DNA of 64,000 nucleotides, taken from Demequina silvatica (GTDB lineage Bacteria; Actinomycetota; Actinomycetes; Actinomycetales; Demequinaceae). The notes under the pieces were generated by a model, which saw only the letters and a list, made by a program, of their open reading frames with translations, was not told where the DNA came from and ran no database searches. The translations under genes and the position numbers were made by a program. The stretch covers positions 1 through 64,000 of the forward strand of contig NZ_BBMA01000009.1 of the NCBI RefSeq assembly GCF_000971215.1. Direction: 5' to 3'. Below, one piece after another: positions 1-10,869 of this stretch (its first letter is position 1; each line of letters starts with the position of its first letter).

Positions 1-4
1 GACG

Positions 5-544
5 ATGCGCAGGCATGGCGTGTGGGTGGCGATCGCGACGGGGGTCGCGTTGCTGAGTCCGATCGCGGTGGCTCACGGGGCGCCGGTGGCTTCTGATGGA
101 AGCGTGATCGCTTCGATCCGGGCGGATCTGCCGTGGCAGACGTGGGGCGCCTGCGGCATCAGCACCGCGAAGAACAAGACCATCGCGACCTTCAAGCGGT
201 ACGGGACGGTGCAGACCCGACTCTGGTGCGGAACGGATACGTGGGGCTTCCGCCACATCGAGATGCGCCACGCCGTCGACTTCGAGAACGTCGCGGCGGG
301 AACCAACCTCGCGGGCAACTGGCGGTACATGGCGGACTATGCGATCCGCAACGTGCTTGCGAACCCGGCGGTCAAGTACTACCGCGGCAACAACAAGTAC
401 TGCTACTCGCGCTCGCTGCCGGTTCGCGACGCACGCACCGGGCAGTACCTGAAGTGGCGGATCTTCCAGGTGGTCGTGGATATCCGCCAGAACAAGATCA
501 TCTCCGCCACGCCAGCGCGCGGCCACTGCGTGCCGCTAGGTTGA
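5..544 (+). CDS. Secreted small protein, possible BECR-type ribonuclease toxin
   Basis: This 179-residue protein starts with a signal peptide: a basic N-terminus, a hydrophobic core at about residues 7-24 and a likely cleavage near AHG-AP. The mature part has four cysteines (50, 75, 133, 175), enough for two disulfides. Residues 81-89 read GFRHIEMRH, which resembles the RHI-x2-RH motif of EndoU/colicin-like (BECR-fold) nucleases in polymorphic toxins. The C-terminus is rich in basic and aromatic residues. A small acidic protein follows 4 bp downstream, as in toxin-immunity pairs. The toxin assignment is inference from one motif and the gene layout; an unrelated secreted protein is possible. 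The start lies at the window edge, so its promoter is not visible. Confidence 0.5.
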   Translation: MRRHGVWVAIATGVALLSPIAVAHGAPVASDGSVIASIRADLPWQTWGACGISTAKNKTIATFKRYGTVQTRLWCGTDTWGFRHIEMRHAVDFENVAAGTNLAGNWRYMADYAIRNVLANPAVKYYRGNNKYCYSRSLPVRDARTGQYLKWRIFQVVVDIRQNKIISATPARGHCVPLG

Positions 545-548
545 CGTC

Positions 549-890
549 ATGACCACCGTCGACGAGCTCGTCGCGTTCTGGAACCGCTACTACGGGGGCA
601 TGCCGGCGGTGCGCACCCCGGAGGGCTTCCAAGTCACCAGGCTCCCCGAGCAGGTGCTCGAGGGCGTACCTCTCGTGGCGCAGGTGGTGGTCGACGACGA
701 GAAGCTGAGCGAGGTCGCCGCGCCGATCGCGGCCGACCGGTTCCTGGATGGCGACGTGCTCGGGATGCTGGGGATCTACATCGACGAGGTCCTCAATACC
801 GCGATCGGCGAGGGGCACGCGCGGTTCGGGTGGGTCGCGGACGAGAAGGGCTCCTACTGGTTCGACCCGATTCCCGACTCCGACGAGTAA
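549..890 (+). CDS. Small acidic protein, candidate immunity partner
   Basis: This 113-residue protein is acidic, cytoplasmic by prediction, and lacks a signal peptide or membrane segment. I do not recognise its family. It begins 4 bp after the stop of the secreted protein, so the two are very probably co-transcribed and co-translated. The pairing of a small secreted basic protein with a small acidic intracellular one is typical of bacterial toxin-immunity modules; that role is inferred only from context. Its last 37 bp overlap the 3' end of the convergent glycosyltransferase gene. Confidence 0.6.
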   Translation: MTTVDELVAFWNRYYGGMPAVRTPEGFQVTRLPEQVLEGVPLVAQVVVDDEKLSEVAAPIAADRFLDGDVLGMLGIYIDEVLNTAIGEGHARFGWVADEKGSYWFDPIPDSDE

Positions 891-1735
891 CCCTTTCCGC
901 GCGCTGACGCGACGCGCACCGCGGCCGCCATCCCGCCGTCTCCGTAACTGACCTCGCCGAACGGTTCGCCGGGGTGGCGTAGGAGCAGTTCCTCCACGCG
1001 CGCACCGAGCCCGATCGCGCGGCCCTCGAGCGCGAGCAGCGCCTCGCGCAGGTGCGCGTCGAAGAGCGGCCGGTGCTTGTCGATGAGCCCGCCGTACAGC
1101 TCGAGCCGCTGCGTCATCGAGCGGACGTTCGCCGAGACGGGAGAGGTGCGGTACTCGATCAGCGGCTCCGACACGATCCCGATCGAGCCGCCGCCGGCCA
1201 GCAGCGCCAGGAACAGGTCCCAGTCCTCGAAGCCCGCCCGCATCGCCTCGTCGTAGCCGCCGGCCGCCTCACAGGCGGCGCGCCTGAGCAGCGCGGTCGC
1301 GGGGCACCCGTTCCGCGCGAGGAAGTCCACGGCGCGGCCGCCGCCGGGCCGCACCTCCGCCTCGAGCACGCCGTGCGTGCGCATCCAGCTCGAGGCGGCG
1401 ACCATCTCGGGGTCGCCGTCGAGCAGCGCGCGGGTCCGCTCGATGAAGGCGGGTGCGAGCCTGTCGTCGCCGTCGAGCACCACCACGAACGGCTCTCCGA
1501 CCGCGCGGATCCCCGCGTTGCGCGCCGCGCTCACCCCGGCGTTCGCCTGACGGAGGACCTCGGTGCCGCTCTGCGCGAGCCGGTCGAGCACCGCGAGCGA
1601 CCCGGGATCGCTCGAGCCGTCGTCCACGACCACCACGCGCGCGGGCCGCACGGTCTGCGCCCACACGGACGCGACGGCCTCCGCGACCAGCCCTCCCTGG
1701 TCGAAGGCGGTGATGACGACGCTGACCTCGGTCAC
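854..1735 (-). CDS. Glycosyltransferase family 2
   Basis: A 293-residue GT-A fold glycosyltransferase, expected to move a sugar from a nucleotide donor to an unknown acceptor at the cytoplasmic face of the membrane. It has the N-terminal strand-loop VVITAF, the nucleotide-binding DDGS (residues 38-41), the metal-binding DGDD (88-91) and the acidic catalytic pair ED (170-171). No membrane helix is visible. Its 3' end overlaps the candidate immunity gene by 37 bp on the opposite strand. The last 20 or so residues are low-complexity and may owe their existence to that overlap. There is no polysaccharide cluster around it, so the acceptor cannot be named. Confidence 0.85.
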   Translation of the reverse strand: MTEVSVVITAFDQGGLVAEAVASVWAQTVRPARVVVVDDGSSDPGSLAVLDRLAQSGTEVLRQANAGVSAARNAGIRAVGEPFVVVLDGDDRLAPAFIERTRALLDGDPEMVAASSWMRTHGVLEAEVRPGGGRAVDFLARNGCPATALLRRAACEAAGGYDEAMRAGFEDWDLFLALLAGGGSIGIVSEPLIEYRTSPVSANVRSMTQRLELYGGLIDKHRPLFDAHLREALLALEGRAIGLGARVEELLLRHPGEPFGEVSYGDGGMAAAVRVASARGKGYSSESGIGSNQ

Positions 1736-1781
1736 GCCGCCAGGCTAGTGGAGCGGCTGGCGCCGGTGTGAGACTGGGGTC

Positions 1782-1967
1782 ATGGCCGACGGGGAGATCA
1801 AGGACGGCGACCGCTGTGAGGTGGTCGCGGGGACGCACGCCGGCAAGTCCGGCACAGTGGCCGACCTCAAGACGAGCAAGACCGGCGCCGTGACCATCAC
1901 CGTGGTTCAGGACACGGGCGAGCGCTTCAAGACGCTCGCCAAGAACCTCCGCGCCGTGGAGGGCTGA
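1782..1967 (+). CDS. KOW-motif protein
   Basis: A 61-residue protein with a KOW-like segment (GTHAGKSGTV, about residues 17-26), the nucleic-acid-binding loop of ribosomal protein L24 and NusG. It is much shorter than L24 and stands alone, diverging from the glycosyltransferase gene. It probably binds RNA or a ribosomal component, but the specific role is unknown. It ends 4 bp before the stop of the convergent uricase gene. Confidence 0.7.
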   Translation: MADGEIKDGDRCEVVAGTHAGKSGTVADLKTSKTGAVTITVVQDTGERFKTLAKNLRAVEG

Positions 1968-1971
1968 CCGC

Positions 1972-2871
1972 CTACACGAGCCCCGAGTACTGGTGCCAGG
2001 CGGGGCCGGCGGCCGGCGCATCGTCCCTGGTGACGGACGCCTGGATGAGGCCGTACGGGCGGTCGTCCGCGTGGAAGACCTCGTTGTCGTTGGCGATGCC
2101 GAAGCGCGCGAGGTCGTACGCGAAGTGGTGCTTGTTGGGGGCGGACAGGCGCACCTCGACCAGCTCGGGCACGGCCTCGAGGGCGGCCTTGCCCATCTCG
2201 TAGAGGGTCTGCTGGAGCGCGAGGGAGTGGAAGCCTGCGAAGGTCTCGACCAGCGCGGCCTTGATCTCGGCGTAGGTCTCTTCGAAGTCGAACGTCTCCG
2301 CATCCACCTCGCCGAACCGCCACTTCGCGACCAGCGACGTCGCCATGATGCGGTCGGAGGTGGGCTCGAGGACGGTGTACTCGTCCTTGAGGAAGCCGTG
2401 GAACTCGGAGCCCGAGGACTTCAGCACCACCAGGTCCTTGAGGCCGCCCGTGATCCACGTGGCGCCGTCCTCGACGGTCACCGCGACGGTGCGGACCTCC
2501 TGGCCGGAGCGGACCCAGGCGAAGTCGTGCTCGGCGCCGCCCACGGACACGCGCTCCCATGCGAACTCCTCGAGCTCGACGCGGGCCTGGTCCACGGGCT
2601 CGACGTCGGCCACGAAGTGGGTGGCGAGCGCGAGCGCGTACCGCTCGAGCGACTCGAGGCCCACCGTCTTCGCGAACGCGTACGAGGTCTGCTTCTGGGT
2701 GTCCGTCGGGAGCACAGCGCCCTGGTCGCCGGTGAGGTGCGCGTCCTCGAAGCGGCCGCGCAGGCACGTGGAGACATTGACGTCGCGGATCTCGTGACGC
2801 GGGGTGTCGCGCACGATCCGCACGATCCGGTTCTCGGCCTTGCCGTACTGGTGGTCGCCCAGGATGATCAT
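1972..2871 (-). CDS. pucL: Urate oxidase (uricase)
   Basis: Cofactor-free oxidase converting urate to 5-hydroxyisourate, 299 residues. The start is set at the ATG at 2871, giving the family-typical N-terminus MIILGDHQYGKAE. An in-frame ATG at 2907 would read through the operator-like site and is rejected. The catalytic dyad of the family fits Lys11 (YGKAE) and Thr56 (LPTD). It follows the allantoinase gene on the same strand after a 64-bp gap that holds its own apparent control site, so it may be transcribed both alone and with allantoinase. The C-terminal segment RDDAPAAGP is encoded by a copy of the dispersed GGACGATGCG motif (2017-2026). Confidence 0.93.
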   Translation of the reverse strand: MIILGDHQYGKAENRIVRIVRDTPRHEIRDVNVSTCLRGRFEDAHLTGDQGAVLPTDTQKQTSYAFAKTVGLESLERYALALATHFVADVEPVDQARVELEEFAWERVSVGGAEHDFAWVRSGQEVRTVAVTVEDGATWITGGLKDLVVLKSSGSEFHGFLKDEYTVLEPTSDRIMATSLVAKWRFGEVDAETFDFEETYAEIKAALVETFAGFHSLALQQTLYEMGKAALEAVPELVEVRLSAPNKHHFAYDLARFGIANDNEVFHADDRPYGLIQASVTRDDAPAAGPAWHQYSGLV

Positions 2872-2888
2872 GCCTCGCACGCTAGGCC

Positions 2889-2907
2889 ATGTTGATTTCA
2901 TCGACAT
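2889..2907 (-). promoter_or_regulatory. Operator-like site upstream of uricase
   Basis: On the coding strand this reads ATGTcgATGAAATCaACAT, matching at 16 of 19 positions the site at 8817-8835 in the xdh/importer control region (shared form ATGTnnATGAAATCnACAT). The outer ATGT/ACAT and inner AT/AT are arranged as an imperfect dyad. It lies 18-36 bp upstream of the uricase start and is AT-rich against the local background. A likely binder is the XRE-cupin regulator encoded at 12541-13113; this is inference. Confidence 0.6.
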
Positions 2908-2935
2908 TTCGAGGGGTCACGGCGTTGTGTCGGGC

Positions 2936-4249
2936 TCAGGGGCGGTCGAGCAGCACCCCGTCCGCGTCCTCCGAGCCGCCGACCCACACGCGGCGGACCC
3001 GACCGGCGAGCGCCCGCCCGTCGTAGGCGCTCACCGGGTTGCGGTGCTGGAGCTCGGTGGCGTGGACCTCCCATGGCTCCTCGGGCGCGAAGACCACCAG
3101 GTCCGCATCGCGGCCCGCCTCGATCGCGCCCTTCGACGCGAGCCCGGCCCAGGCCGCCGGGATCGCGGACGTCCACGCGGACACCTGCGCGAGCGAGTAG
3201 CCGCGTAGTCGCGCGCCGGTCCACACAGCCGCGAGCGACGTCTGCAGCCCCGCGATCCCGCCCCACGCCACCCCGAAGTCGCCGTCGCCGGCGAACTTGA
3301 GGTCTGCGGTCGCGGGGGAGTGGTCGGAGGCGACGAAATCGATGACGCCCTCGGCGAGCGCCCGCCACAGCGCGTCTCGGTTGGCCTCCGAGCGGATGGG
3401 CGGGCAGCACTTGTACTGCGTGGCGCCATCATCGATGTGGGCCGCGTCGAACGTGAGGTAGTGCGGGCAGGTCTCGACGGTGAGCGGCAGGCCCTCGGCC
3501 TTCGCGTCCGCGATGAGCGGCAGCGCGGCGGCCGCGGAAAGGTGCAGGATGTGGGCGCGCACGCCGGTCGCGCGGACACCGTCGATGACGGCCTCGATGG
3601 CGCTGGTCTCGGCGGACTCGGGCCGCGACTCCACGAAGGATCCGTACCCCCGCCCGATCCCTGACTCGTGACGTGAGAGCACGTCCGGGTCCTCGGCATG
3701 CACGATCAGCAACCCTCCGAAGGACGCGATCTCCTCCATCGCCGCCCGCAGCTGGTCGCGGTCCAGGTGAGGGAACTCGTCGACGCCGGACGGCGCGAGG
3801 AAGCACTTGAAGCCGAACACCCCCGCCTCCCAGAGCGAGCGCAGCGAGCCCAGCGAGGACGGGATCGCGCCGCCCCAGAAGCCCACGTTGACGTGGGACT
3901 TCTCGCCGGCCACGGCGCGCTTCACGCCCAGCGCCTCGACGGACACGGTGGGCGGGATGGAGTTGAGCGGCATGTCGATGAACGTGGTGACGCCGCCGGC
4001 GCGCGCGGCCCGGGTCGCGGAGTCGAAGCCCTCCCACTCGGTCCGGCCCGGCTCGTTCACGTGGACGTGGGTGTCGACCCCGCCGGGCAGGAGGACCTCG
4101 TCCGCGCCCAGGGTGACCTCGGCGGCCGCGGCGACCGGCGCATCGTGCGGGCCGACCGCGACTATCTGGCCGCCCGCGACCACGACCGACGCGGGCCCCT
4201 CCCCGTCGGGCAGGACGGCGCGCGCGGCGCGGATGACGAGGTCGTTCAT
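2936..4249 (-). CDS. allB: Allantoinase
   Basis: Cyclic amidohydrolase opening allantoin to allantoate, 437 residues, normal length for the family. Visible metal-site residues are H61 and H63 (DTHVHVNEPGR), the carbamylatable K148 (GFKCFL), H184 (IVHAED), H236 (HILHLS) and D309 (ASDHSP). The segment HVNEPGRTEWEGF distinguishes allantoinase from dihydroorotase and hydantoinase. It is the first gene of a minus-strand pair with uricase and is divergent from xdhC across 35 bp. A near-match of the dispersed motif (one mismatch, around 4141) encodes HDAPVAAAA in the N-terminal beta region. Confidence 0.93.
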   Translation of the reverse strand: MNDLVIRAARAVLPDGEGPASVVVAGGQIVAVGPHDAPVAAAAEVTLGADEVLLPGGVDTHVHVNEPGRTEWEGFDSATRAARAGGVTTFIDMPLNSIPPTVSVEALGVKRAVAGEKSHVNVGFWGGAIPSSLGSLRSLWEAGVFGFKCFLAPSGVDEFPHLDRDQLRAAMEEIASFGGLLIVHAEDPDVLSRHESGIGRGYGSFVESRPESAETSAIEAVIDGVRATGVRAHILHLSAAAALPLIADAKAEGLPLTVETCPHYLTFDAAHIDDGATQYKCCPPIRSEANRDALWRALAEGVIDFVASDHSPATADLKFAGDGDFGVAWGGIAGLQTSLAAVWTGARLRGYSLAQVSAWTSAIPAAWAGLASKGAIEAGRDADLVVFAPEEPWEVHATELQHRNPVSAYDGRALAGRVRRVWVGGSEDADGVLLDRP

Positions 4250-4284
4250 GGATTCCCTCCCCGACGGCTGACAGACTGGCGGAC

Positions 4285-5196
4285 GTGTTCGAGATCGCGC
4301 GCGAGGCGCTGGGGGTGCTGCACGAGGGCGGCGCGCTCGGCGTCGTGGTGGTGACCGGCGTCCACGGCTCCACGCCCCGCGCGCCGGGCTCCGCGATGGC
4401 GGTGACCTCGGACGGCCGGGCGATCGGCGCGATCTCGGGCGGCTGCATCGAGTCCGAGGCCTACGAGCTCGCGCTGGCCCGCCTCGCCGACCCTGCTCCC
4501 GTGCGCGCGACGCTCGGCGGCGAGGGCGACCTGCTGCGCCCGGGCCTCGCGTGCGGCGGAGCCGTCGACGTGCTCGCGTTCCATGCCGGACCGGGCGACC
4601 GGCGCATCGTCCAGGCGCTCGAGGCGTCCCTCGAGGATGGCGAGGTCACGCTGGAGCTGCCCGGCGGCCACCGCCTCACCCGACCCAGGGCGCCCCGGCT
4701 GGTGATCGTGGGCGCGGTGGACTTCGCGCCGGCGCTCGCGGCGGCGGGCCGCGCGCTGGGCTACCGCGTGATCGTGGTCGACCCGCGTCCCGTGTTCGCG
4801 ACCCCCGAGCGGCTGCCCGCCGCCCACGAGGTCCACGTCGCCTGGCCCGACCGCTTCCTGCGCGACCTCGCGATCGAGGAGTCCACGGTGATCTGCGTCC
4901 TCACCCACGACGACCGCGTCGACGTCCCCGCGCTCGCGGTCGCGCTCGCCTCGCCCGCGGGCTACGTGGGCGCGATGGGCTCGCGGGTCACGCACGAGCG
5001 CAGGCTCGAGCGCCTGCGCGAGTCCGGCGTGGGGGACGATGCGCTGGCCGGGTTGCGCTCGCCGATAGGCCTGGATCTGGGCGGGTCCTCCCCGGCGGAG
5101 ACCGCGATCGCGATCCTCGCCGAGGTGATCGCGGACCGGACGGGCGCGAGCGGGCGGCCGCTGCGGGAGACGCGCGGCGCTATCCATCGCAGGTGA
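4285..5196 (+). CDS. xdhC: XdhC-family molybdenum cofactor maturation protein
   Basis: A 303-residue XdhC/CoxI protein. In this family the protein binds molybdenum cofactor, helps put on the sulfido ligand and inserts the cofactor into xanthine dehydrogenase. The N-terminal domain has the conserved SGGCIESE (51-58); the C-terminal half is a Rossmann domain beginning about residue 143 (LVIVGAVDF). GTG start; it diverges from allB and converges on the fused xanthine dehydrogenase gene, 25 bp away. Two exact copies of the dispersed motif lie inside (4603-4612 encoding RRIV, 5034-5043 encoding GDDALAG). Confidence 0.9.
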   Translation: MFEIAREALGVLHEGGALGVVVVTGVHGSTPRAPGSAMAVTSDGRAIGAISGGCIESEAYELALARLADPAPVRATLGGEGDLLRPGLACGGAVDVLAFHAGPGDRRIVQALEASLEDGEVTLELPGGHRLTRPRAPRLVIVGAVDFAPALAAAGRALGYRVIVVDPRPVFATPERLPAAHEVHVAWPDRFLRDLAIEESTVICVLTHDDRVDVPALAVALASPAGYVGAMGSRVTHERRLERLRESGVGDDALAGLRSPIGLDLGGSSPAETAIAILAEVIADRTGASGRPLRETRGAIHRR

Positions 5197-5221
5197 TTGT
5201 CCCGCCCGGCGCATCGAGCCG

Positions 5222-7902
<2,681 letters not shown>

Positions 7903-7906
<4 letters not shown>

Positions 7907-8703
7907 GCGAGCTCCTCCGCGACCTCGGCGGCCAGGACGCCCGCGACGTGGCGGCGCCAGTCCGCGGCCCCGAGCGCGTCCGTGTAGAAGCCCGTCGCGG
8001 CGCGCGCATCCTCTCGTGCCCGGTCGGGTCCGGGGGGCGCGGCGTACCTCAGGACGGTGGGGGTCAGCGTCGCGGCGGTGATGACGATGACGGTGCGCCC
8101 GTCCGCGTGCGCGCGGCCGGAGACCACGGCGCCCGAGCGGCCGAGCTCCGCCAGCGCGATCTTGCGCAGCGCGGCCCGCGCCCGCAGCGCGTCCGCGGGG
8201 ACGCGCACCTCGCGGATGAGGTCGCCGTGCGCGAGCGACGTGGTGCCGTTCCCGGTGGGCAGGTCCGCGACGGGGACGATGCGGTCCTCGCCGGCGGCGG
8301 TCCAGATGAGGGCGTCGGCGTCGAGGGTCGCGCAGGCCGCCAGCATCGCGCCGGCCGCGTAGGCGCGCGCGATGTTGCCGATGACCGTGGCCTCGTTCCA
8401 GATCTTGAAGCCGGCGAGCAGCGCGTCCGCGGCGGCGGCGAACAGCGGCTGCGCGGCCCAGCCGATGTGCGGCGGGAGGGCGATCAGGTCGGCGATGGTG
8501 CAGGCCGGCCCGATGGTGAGACCCTCGCGGCTCACCTCGAGGCGCGGGCCGGGCAGGTCCGCGAGGTCCACGAGGCCCGTGACGTCGCGGTTGGGCTCGG
8601 AGAACAGCCAGGTCCCGCCGGCCAGGAAGCGCTCGCCGGGGGTGAGGCGGACGTCCTCGCGGGTGGCGGCGCGGCGGTAGGTCGCGACCGTCGTGAGGTC
8701 CAT
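7903..8703 (-). CDS. Xanthine dehydrogenase FAD-binding subunit
   Basis: A 266-residue CoxM/XdhB-type subunit that passes electrons from the FeS clusters through FAD to the acceptor. The N-terminal FAD-binding region contains LAGGTWL (about residues 28-34) and the second loop has [14 protein letters not shown], close to the usual T-x-GGN-x3-A-x-PAAD flavin loop. It is first in the xdh operon and overlaps the fused FeS-Mo gene by 4 bp. It diverges from the importer operon across a 240-bp control region. A dispersed-motif copy (8274-8283) encodes DRIVPV inside it. Confidence 0.88.
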
Positions 8704-8943
8704 GACGCGCTCCTTCCGTACCGAGACGTTCCGGACTTTCGGGCGAGTCTGCCACGCGGAATTGTCACGGTTGTGTCACGGAACCGCGAATTTACGAGGG
8801 CGAAACACAAGAGGGCATGTTCATGAAATCTACATTCCATAACGTCGTCCCGACGTGCCGGGCGTGTGTCCGGATGCCGCGGGAGGCGACCCCACCACCA
8901 TGCTCCCCGGCGCATCGCGCGTCCATCCGAAGAGGGAGATCAC
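8704..8943. promoter_or_regulatory. Divergent control region between xdh and importer operons
   Basis: This 240-bp stretch separates the FAD subunit gene (start 8703, minus) from the substrate-binding protein gene (start 8944, plus). It is the most AT-rich part of the purine island. It carries the 19-bp operator-like site at 8817-8835 and a direct repeat GTCACGG-ttgt-GTCACGG (8764-8781); GTCACGG also occurs beside the uricase operator (2916-2922). A GAGGGAG ribosome site precedes the ATG at 8944. I cannot assign -35/-10 boxes with confidence. Confidence 0.6.
8817..8835 (+). promoter_or_regulatory. Operator-like site in the xdh/importer control region
   Basis: Reads ATGTtcATGAAATCtACAT toward the importer genes, in the same orientation relative to its downstream gene as the matching site before uricase (2889-2907). 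Sixteen of nineteen bases agree. It lies 108 bp upstream of the importer start and 113 bp upstream of the xdh start, so one protein bound here could control both operons. Confidence 0.6.
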
Positions 8944-10029
8944 ATGCGTTTCATCAACGGCAAGGCGGGGCGCCTCACGGCAGCCGCCGCCGGTGCGGCG
9001 GTCGCCGCGCTCGCGCTCGCGGCCTGCTCGTCCGGCGAGGCCGACCCCGCCGGGTCGGAGTCCGGCGAGGCGATGGAGGAGGCGGTCTCCTACGGCGACC
9101 TCACCGTCCAGCTGTCCTGGATCAAGAACGAGGAGTTCGCGGGCGAGTTCTTCGCCGACTCGCAGGGCTACTACACCGAGGCCGGCTTCGACTCGGTCGA
9201 GCTGGTGCCCGGCCCGTCGACCGGTGCCGCCGAGCTGCTCTCGGGCACCGCGGACGTCGCGCTCTCGGACGCCGTGTCGATCGGCTCCGCGGTCGCCGCG
9301 GAGGAGGCGCCGCTGAAGATCATCGGCACCACGTACCAGAAGAACCCCTTCACGGTCCTGTCGCTCGCTGACGGCGGCAACATCGCGACGGTGGACGACA
9401 TGGTCGGCAAGAAGATCGGCGTCCAGGACTCCAACACCGCGCTGTTCGAGGCGCTGCTCGCGGCCAACGGCCTCACCACCGACGACGTCGAGATCGTGCC
9501 CGTGCAGTACGACCCCGCGCCGCTCACCAACGGCGAGGTCGACGGCTTCATCGCCTACCTCACCAACGAGTCCATCACCGTCGAGGCCGCCGGCTACGAC
9601 ACCGTGAACCTGCCCTTCGCGGACAACGGCCTGCCGTTCGTCGCGGAGACCGTCACGGTCACCGACCAGTCGATCGCGGAGAACCGCGACGCGCTCAAGG
9701 CGTTCCTGTACGCGGAGATCATGGGCTGGACCGACGCGGTCAACGACCCGGAGGAGGGCGCCCGCCTCGCGTACGAGGAGTACGGTGCCGACCTCGAGCT
9801 GATCCCCGAGAACTCGATCGCGGGCTCGATCGCCCAGTCCGAGACCCTGGTGGTCTCCGACGAGACGGCAGCCAACGGCCTGTTCACCATCTCCGACGAG
9901 CTCCAGGCGGCGACCCTCGAGTCGCTCGCAGGCGCCGGCATCGAGCTCGAGGCCGCGGACCTCTTCGACCTCAGCCTGCTGGCCGAGGTCTACGAGGAGC
10001 ACCCCGAGCTCATCGCCTACGCGGGCTGA
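8944..10029 (+). CDS. ABC importer substrate-binding lipoprotein, NMT1/SsuA-like
   Basis: A 361-residue lipoprotein: signal peptide with lipobox LALAACSS, then a Ser/Glu-rich linker and an NMT1/THI5-like periplasmic-binding fold (LSWIKNEEFAGEF, VELVPGPSTGAAELL). This class binds nitrate, sulfonates, taurine or pyrimidine precursors. The ATG at 8944 is chosen because it follows a GAGGGAG ribosome site and places the signal peptide at the N-terminus. It is first of a five-gene run ending in the XRE-cupin regulator. The position between xanthine dehydrogenase and a guanine deaminase suggests a purine or allantoin-like substrate; that is inference. Confidence 0.88.
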   Translation: MRFINGKAGRLTAAAAGAAVAALALAACSSGEADPAGSESGEAMEEAVSYGDLTVQLSWIKNEEFAGEFFADSQGYYTEAGFDSVELVPGPSTGAAELLSGTADVALSDAVSIGSAVAAEEAPLKIIGTTYQKNPFTVLSLADGGNIATVDDMVGKKIGVQDSNTALFEALLAANGLTTDDVEIVPVQYDPAPLTNGEVDGFIAYLTNESITVEAAGYDTVNLPFADNGLPFVAETVTVTDQSIAENRDALKAFLYAEIMGWTDAVNDPEEGARLAYEEYGADLELIPENSIAGSIAQSETLVVSDETAANGLFTISDELQAATLESLAGAGIELEAADLFDLSLLAEVYEEHPELIAYAG

Positions 10030-10044
10030 TCTGCGGGAGCACCA

Positions 10045-10869
10045 GTGACCGACGTCACCGAGACCGGTGCCCGGGGCGAGACCGCCCCGGGCACCGGCCT
10101 GCAGATCTCCGGGCTCACCAAGGTCTTCACCTCCGGGAAGAAGACAGTGACCGCGCTCCAGGACGCGAACCTCCACACGGACCGCGGCTCCTTCCTGGCC
10201 CTGCTCGGTCCCTCCGGCTGCGGCAAGTCGACCATCCTGCGGATCCTCGCAGGGCTGGAGCAGCCCACCAGCGGCACCACGCGCGTCGACGGGCGTTCAC
10301 CCAAGGACCTGCGCGCCTACAACGAGCTGGGCATCGCGTTCCAGGACTCGGCGCTGCTGCCGTGGCGCTCCGTCTACAACAACATCAAGCTGCCGTTCGA
10401 GGTCTCGGGCAAGCCCGTGGATCACGACTACATCGAGGAGCTCATCGAGCTGGTGGGCCTCAAGGGATTCGAGAAGGCCAAGCCGTCCCAGCTCTCGGGC
10501 GGCATGCGCCAGCGCGTCTCGATCGCGCGGGCGCTGGTGCTCAAGCCCTCGGTGCTGCTGCTCGACGAGCCGTTCGGCGCGCTCGACGACATGACGCGCC
10601 AGCGCCTCAACCTCGAGCTCATGCGCATCCTCGCCGCGAAGCCTGCGACCACGCTGCTGGTGACGCACGGCATCTCGGAGGCGATCTTCCTCGCCGACCA
10701 GGTGGCGGTCATGAGCCCGCGGCCGGGCCGCGTCAAGGAGGTCATGCAGATCGACCTGCCCCGCCCGCGCACGCCCGACATCCAGCGCAGCCCCGAGTTC
10801 CACGCGTACGTTGACCAGGCCTCGGAGCTGCTGTTCGGGGCCGGCGGCGCGGCCGTCGAGGACGACTGA
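10045..10869 (+). CDS. ABC importer ATP-binding protein
   Basis: A 274-residue ATPase of the SsuB/TauB/NrtD class. Visible are Walker A (GPSGCGKST), the Q-loop ([10 protein letters not shown]), the signature LSGGMRQR, Walker B ([12 protein letters not shown]) and the switch His (VTHGISEA). GTG start 16 bp after the binding-protein gene; its stop overlaps the next start as TGATG. It powers uptake together with the two permeases. Confidence 0.93.
   Translation: MTDVTETGARGETAPGTGLQISGLTKVFTSGKKTVTALQDANLHTDRGSFLALLGPSGCGKSTILRILAGLEQPTSGTTRVDGRSPKDLRAYNELGIAFQDSALLPWRSVYNNIKLPFEVSGKPVDHDYIEELIELVGLKGFEKAKPSQLSGGMRQRVSIARALVLKPSVLLLDEPFGALDDMTRQRLNLELMRILAAKPATTLLVTHGISEAIFLADQVAVMSPRPGRVKEVMQIDLPRPRTPDIQRSPEFHAYVDQASELLFGAGGAAVEDD

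Noticed and set aside
2872..2907. Upstream ATG of the uricase frame at 2907
   Set aside because: It would translate the operator-like site and add residues absent from the family; the ATG at 2871 gives the standard N-terminus.
8764..8781. GTCACGG direct repeat as a defined operator
   Set aside because: Only 7 bp long and partly shared with the uricase region; suggestive but too short to call apart from the 19-bp site.
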